From NCBI GenBank assembly GCA_905178155.1, contig CAJINV010000021.1, positions 287,760-351,759 of the forward strand: a DNA stretch of 64,000 nt, in the 5' to 3' direction. Of the stretch, positions 60,836 to 64,000 are shown piece after piece. Position 1 is the stretch's first letter, and the number at the start of each line of letters is the position of its first letter. Source of the DNA: Amoebophrya sp. A120 (taxonomy: Eukaryota; Sar; Dinophyceae; Syndiniales; Amoebophryaceae). The notes under the pieces are model-generated. The model did not search any database and was not told the DNA's origin. It was given only the letters and a program-made list of their open reading frames with translations. A program made the translations under genes and the position numbers.

Positions 60836-63800
60836 ATGCCGAGCGACGGCTATCACACGACCGCATCGGGCGGCGCATCAAGTAGAAATTTGCGACCACC
60901 CTCGACGAACAACAAGAACCACCGATACGACCATGCACAACAACGACAACGCGACGCCCCCTTGTCTTCGGCGTGTCGTGACGGAGGTGATCATGGCGGG
61001 GCGGGGGGACCAGGACCAGCAGCACGAGTTTCCATTTGTTCACGGCAGCCTCAGCAAGAAGCCCAGGGTTTTTACAATCTGTCGCAGCAGCAAGATTTGC
61101 GTACAACCCGTACTACGGGCTTGAATACCAGTAATGGCCAGAATTTATTTTCAGCTTCGGCCCAGCACGACCACGACCACACTTATGGGAGGATGAACCC
61201 CGATGACCTACTGCCCGATTCTTGTCCTCATGTAATCAAGGGGAAGGGGCGGGGCGGTAGTTCACCCGGTAATCATTTTCAGCAGGGACCACCACACCAA
61301 GAGCACTATGGCTATGCAGGTGGCCATACGTCGTCGCAAGGTGGGCCGCCGCGTGCTCCCACTAGTAGCCTCATGATGCACAATCAGCCACAGCACAAGA
61401 AAGTTAGTTATGGAAAAAATGGACAACCAGGCGCTGACTATACGTACCACGATCATGATGCTCCTTCCAACAAGGGCGGGCATGATCATGGCCATGGGGG
61501 GAAAAATAAAGTGAACAAAAACTACGAGGATGGCCCTGCGAAGATTGCTTCGAACGAGTCCTTGAAGATGATGATGACTAAGGGCAAGGGAAAGAACGGG
61601 ACCGCGACTGGTGGCACTGGTATGATTTTTGCTGCATAAATTCAAAACATCAACATAGGTACTTAACTGAATCAGAATCCGTTGCGTATGAAGATTTCTT
61701 GGGCTTCTTGTCCATGAAATAATAGCTGTGCGAGCTTGGTGCAGTCGTTTTTGTGCTCCGTACTAGTTTTTCACTCCTTCTCCCTGATACTGATAGGTGG
61801 CGAAAACTTGCATGATAATGAAACAGTACAGATGGTCGTCGTCTTCCGCGTTCTTGAGACTTTCACCGGAAGCTTCATCTCCTCCAATATTAAATAAAAG
61901 GTGCTTCATTTCTTTTGCCGCAGAAGAACAACATCACGAGCAAGAAAGGTGCTGGCCGAGGAAAGCCTTTGTTTCACCCCGCTGGTAAGGACGTAGGAAG
62001 AGGAAAATCAAAGCACCAGACGGGGGTCACCAACAAAGAATTTTTCTACACACGTCGTGAGGACTGCACGTCGACCAGTGATGGAAAAGGAAATGGCAAC
62101 AGTGATCTTTTCCTTTGCGGCGAAAAGGAAAATTCGACCGGAGCAGTGGTTCCTGCTGTGGTGACAGCAGGCAAGGACTGCGCGTATAACGTGAACCATC
62201 CCGCGAATTACTCAGTGCGGACGAAACTACAAAATGCTATTAGCAACCAGTCTCAGTCAAAGGGAGAACTCCAGGCGGGAGATGGTTCTGAAGGAGGGGC
62301 AGCGGGGGATCACAGGCGGCAGATGCGAGGAGGACACGACCACCAGCCGCAAACGGTAACACAGAAGGAGCAAGTGGTGCCTGCAAAGAGTATCCTCTGC
62401 AAAAGTATCGTCTAATTGTGGCCATACATGTCAGACTCAGATCTGCTTTCTCATTCTCACATGAATCTGAGTGACGAAGTCCACTGACTTTGTTTCCCTC
62501 TTGACAAAAAATGTGATGAAGATGCAGCTGTAAAGTGCTTTTCCTTTTCCACCTCCAGTAAAATAAAGTAGTACGATAGTAATAGTTAACAGTACTTTTG
62601 CATTTGCATAAAGATTGGCTCGAGGCCGCAACTTGTTCCGGAAGTAGATCAAGATCTGCGCATTCGGCAGAAAAAGACCGACTTTATTGTGGTGGCTTCC
62701 ACTAGGCTGCAATCGGGGCTCGAGGAGCCGGAGTTGGAAACACTGGCAGAATATCAAATGCAGAAATGTCTGGGTCTGGAATGTTGCCGGGTTTGTCATG
62801 CATATTTTGCATGACCCAGGAGCAGGATGTCTGTAATGCACGACCTAGCATCACAGATTTTTAGGGGGCTTTCTGGCGCGTATTCCGCATGAGAAATGCC
62901 CTTTCCGTGTGGCACAAAGTAGACTTCTCTTGCTGGTCAGGCAATACAGATTTTTTCAGAGTCCACCAAAGCTAGCATCACAAGTTCCAACCTTCCAGAC
63001 CCAGACACTTTTGCATTTGATACAGAAGAGCTGGGGTTGGACTACATCGTGGAATCTCTCCCACCGCATCCGGAATCGCTGTCCGCTATCTGGTATGCAG
63101 TGCAAAAGCATCGTGCTAGTATAAATTGCAATACAAATTGGCTCAGCATTACAAGTTAAATTTGTGATGCGGATTTCCCTTAGCACTAAGATTTGTATAT
63201 GCATAAATGTACTTCGTTAGAAGTACGAGTGCGATACTTTTGCAGTTCATATCTGGGACCCCGAGGGGATCCGCGTGAGGATCTTGAAGCAATACGTGGC
63301 GGAGCAGGATCAAGATCAACAGCAGCGACAAGGACGTCGCGGGGAGCACCTCGTGCTGATGTGCGGACGAACCACGAGCGGACTTCCCCGGTCATTCAAT
63401 AATCGCCGCGGGGATTCTGCTTCTGGTTCTTGTTTGCGGGCCGCGGACGGACACGGAGTAACATCAAGTACTACTACCTTCGAACGCCGCGGCGGGCGGG
63501 GGAAGAACGCCAACGCGGGTGGTCATGGACGGGGGGAATTGAAACTGCTGATCTGCTGTCTGCAGGGAACCAGTCACATCCAGGCCTTCGCACGGGTCCA
63601 ATACGCGTTCGATCGATTACATCGCATTAACAGTGACGTTTGCCGACGGTTCTCATTTGTTACAGCTGCTCACCAGCAAAGCCGGCTGCTGCGGCGCTCC
63701 ATGGTGATTTCCATCCCGAAGGACATCCTTATGGGACTCTCAAACGTTACATTCTCAACTGTTACATGATTTGTCATGCAAAATGAACATCAACATCCCA

Positions 63801-64000
63801 CAAGGTGAAACTACTTCGCATGACAAATTTTTGAAAGGCTAAACAGCGCCTAAATCTGTGCGGAATTTGTAATGCTACAGGTGCGCCCTCCCTGCTTTGA
63901 CTTTTGCCATTCTTGCATCACAAATTCATGTAACAGTTGAGAATGTACTAACAGTTGAGAACGCCATAATCCTCAGCCAGCAACTGGAGGTCTACAACGT
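60836..64000 (+). CDS. Unknown protein, incomplete at right edge, four introners
   Basis: Exon 1 (60836-61619) encodes a Gly/His/Gln-rich, disordered part. Its donor GTATGA is in phase 1, while the next clear exon (from 61924, acceptor TTGCCGCAG) is in phase 0. A small exon at about 61797-61834 would reconcile them, but this is tentative. Then 61924-62390, 62616-62751, 63028-63093, 63257-63729 and 63974 onward are joined by removal of elements C3, A3, C4 and G, all in frame. The downstream part looks ordered (EELGLDYIVESLPPHPESLS, IWDPEGIRVRILKQYVAEQ, LKLLICCLQGTSHIQAFARV) with a Gly/Arg-rich insert. I do not recognise the family. The 66-nt exon between A3 and C4 is notably short. Confidence 0.65.
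62391..62610 (+). mobile_element. Introner element C3 (220 bp)
   Basis: Starts TATCCTCTGCAAAAGTATCG; the right end is the inverse of TATGCAAATGCAAAAGTACT. Flanks AAGAG and AAGAT (4 of 5). Excision joins VPAK to GSRPQLVP with one residue at the junction. Confidence 0.85.
62752..63022 (+). mobile_element. Introner element A3 (271 bp)
   Basis: TATCAAATGCAGAAATGTCT...GTCTGGAA arms with the inverse at the right end. Perfect duplication CAGAA. Excision joins LETLAE to ELGLDYIV. Close relative of A1 and A2. Confidence 0.93.
63094..63251 (+). mobile_element. Introner element C4 (158 bp)
   Basis: Starts TATGCAGTGCAAAAGCATCG; the right end is the inverse of TATGAACTGCAAAAGTATCG. Perfect duplication TCTGG. 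Excision joins LSAIW to DPEGIRVR. The interior closely matches C1 (AATTGCAATACAAATT, GTGATGCGGATTT). Confidence 0.93.
63730..63968 (+). mobile_element. Introner element G (239 bp)
   Basis: Starts TATGGGACTCTCAAACGTTA and ends ...GTTGAGAACGCCATA; an inner arm ACATTCTCAACTGTTACATG is mirrored. A partial extra copy of CAGTTGAGAA lies at the right end. Perfect duplication ATCCT. Excision gives PKDILSQQLEVY in frame. Confidence 0.9.

Overview
This is nuclear DNA of a eukaryote, most likely a dinoflagellate-lineage alveolate. Every gene I could reconstruct lies on the + strand, which fits the one-directional gene clusters of dinoflagellates. Genes have short GT-AG introns (120-264 nt), and coding exons are also cut by inverted-repeat 'introner' elements. 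Invasive introns of this kind are known from the syndinian parasite Amoebophrya, so a syndinian is my best guess. That is inference; no taxon marker (rRNA, spliced leader) is present.

Layout: 19-7729 P5B-type ATPase, open to the left edge. 7730-11545 non-coding, including a GC-rich island at about 9.3-10.8 kb. 11546-13003 3-ketosphinganine reductase. 13595-14350 small Cys-rich secreted or anchored protein. 15318-15759 LSm7. 16778-32939 a giant low-complexity protein of about 4,900 aa. 34808-41356 a Mei2-like RRM protein whose RRM is shattered by elements. 41752-45003 an unknown protein, possibly joined to the previous gene. 48355-51841 a GPR180/TMEM145-like seven-helix receptor with extra Cys-rich repeats. 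53060-57675 a multi-helix transporter-like protein. 59047-59774 a retrotransposon relic. 60836 to the right edge, an unknown gene with four elements in 1.6 kb.

The main result is a set of 17 inverted-repeat elements, all inside coding regions. Fourteen begin and end with TAT...ATA (one, C1, slightly offset) and are flanked by a 5-bp target duplication, perfect or near-perfect. Removing the element plus one copy of the duplication restores the reading frame every time. The summed CDS lengths are multiples of three: 5,304, 14,784, 2,097, 2,112 and 3,180 nt. The joins also rebuild known domains, such as the last helix of the ATPase, the Mei2 RRM and the seven-helix receptor. In the twelve elements with a perfect or one-mismatch 5-bp duplication that I checked, no register gives GT-AG ends, so a second, non-canonical intron class (or DNA-level excision) coexists with ordinary introns.

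Three large insertions differ. They are flanked by 45-54 bp direct copies of the host exon instead of only a 5-bp duplication. One of them carries an array of about a dozen near-identical hairpins.

The genes share no obvious pathway. They are a mix of membrane transport, sphingolipid synthesis, RNA processing and unknown functions.
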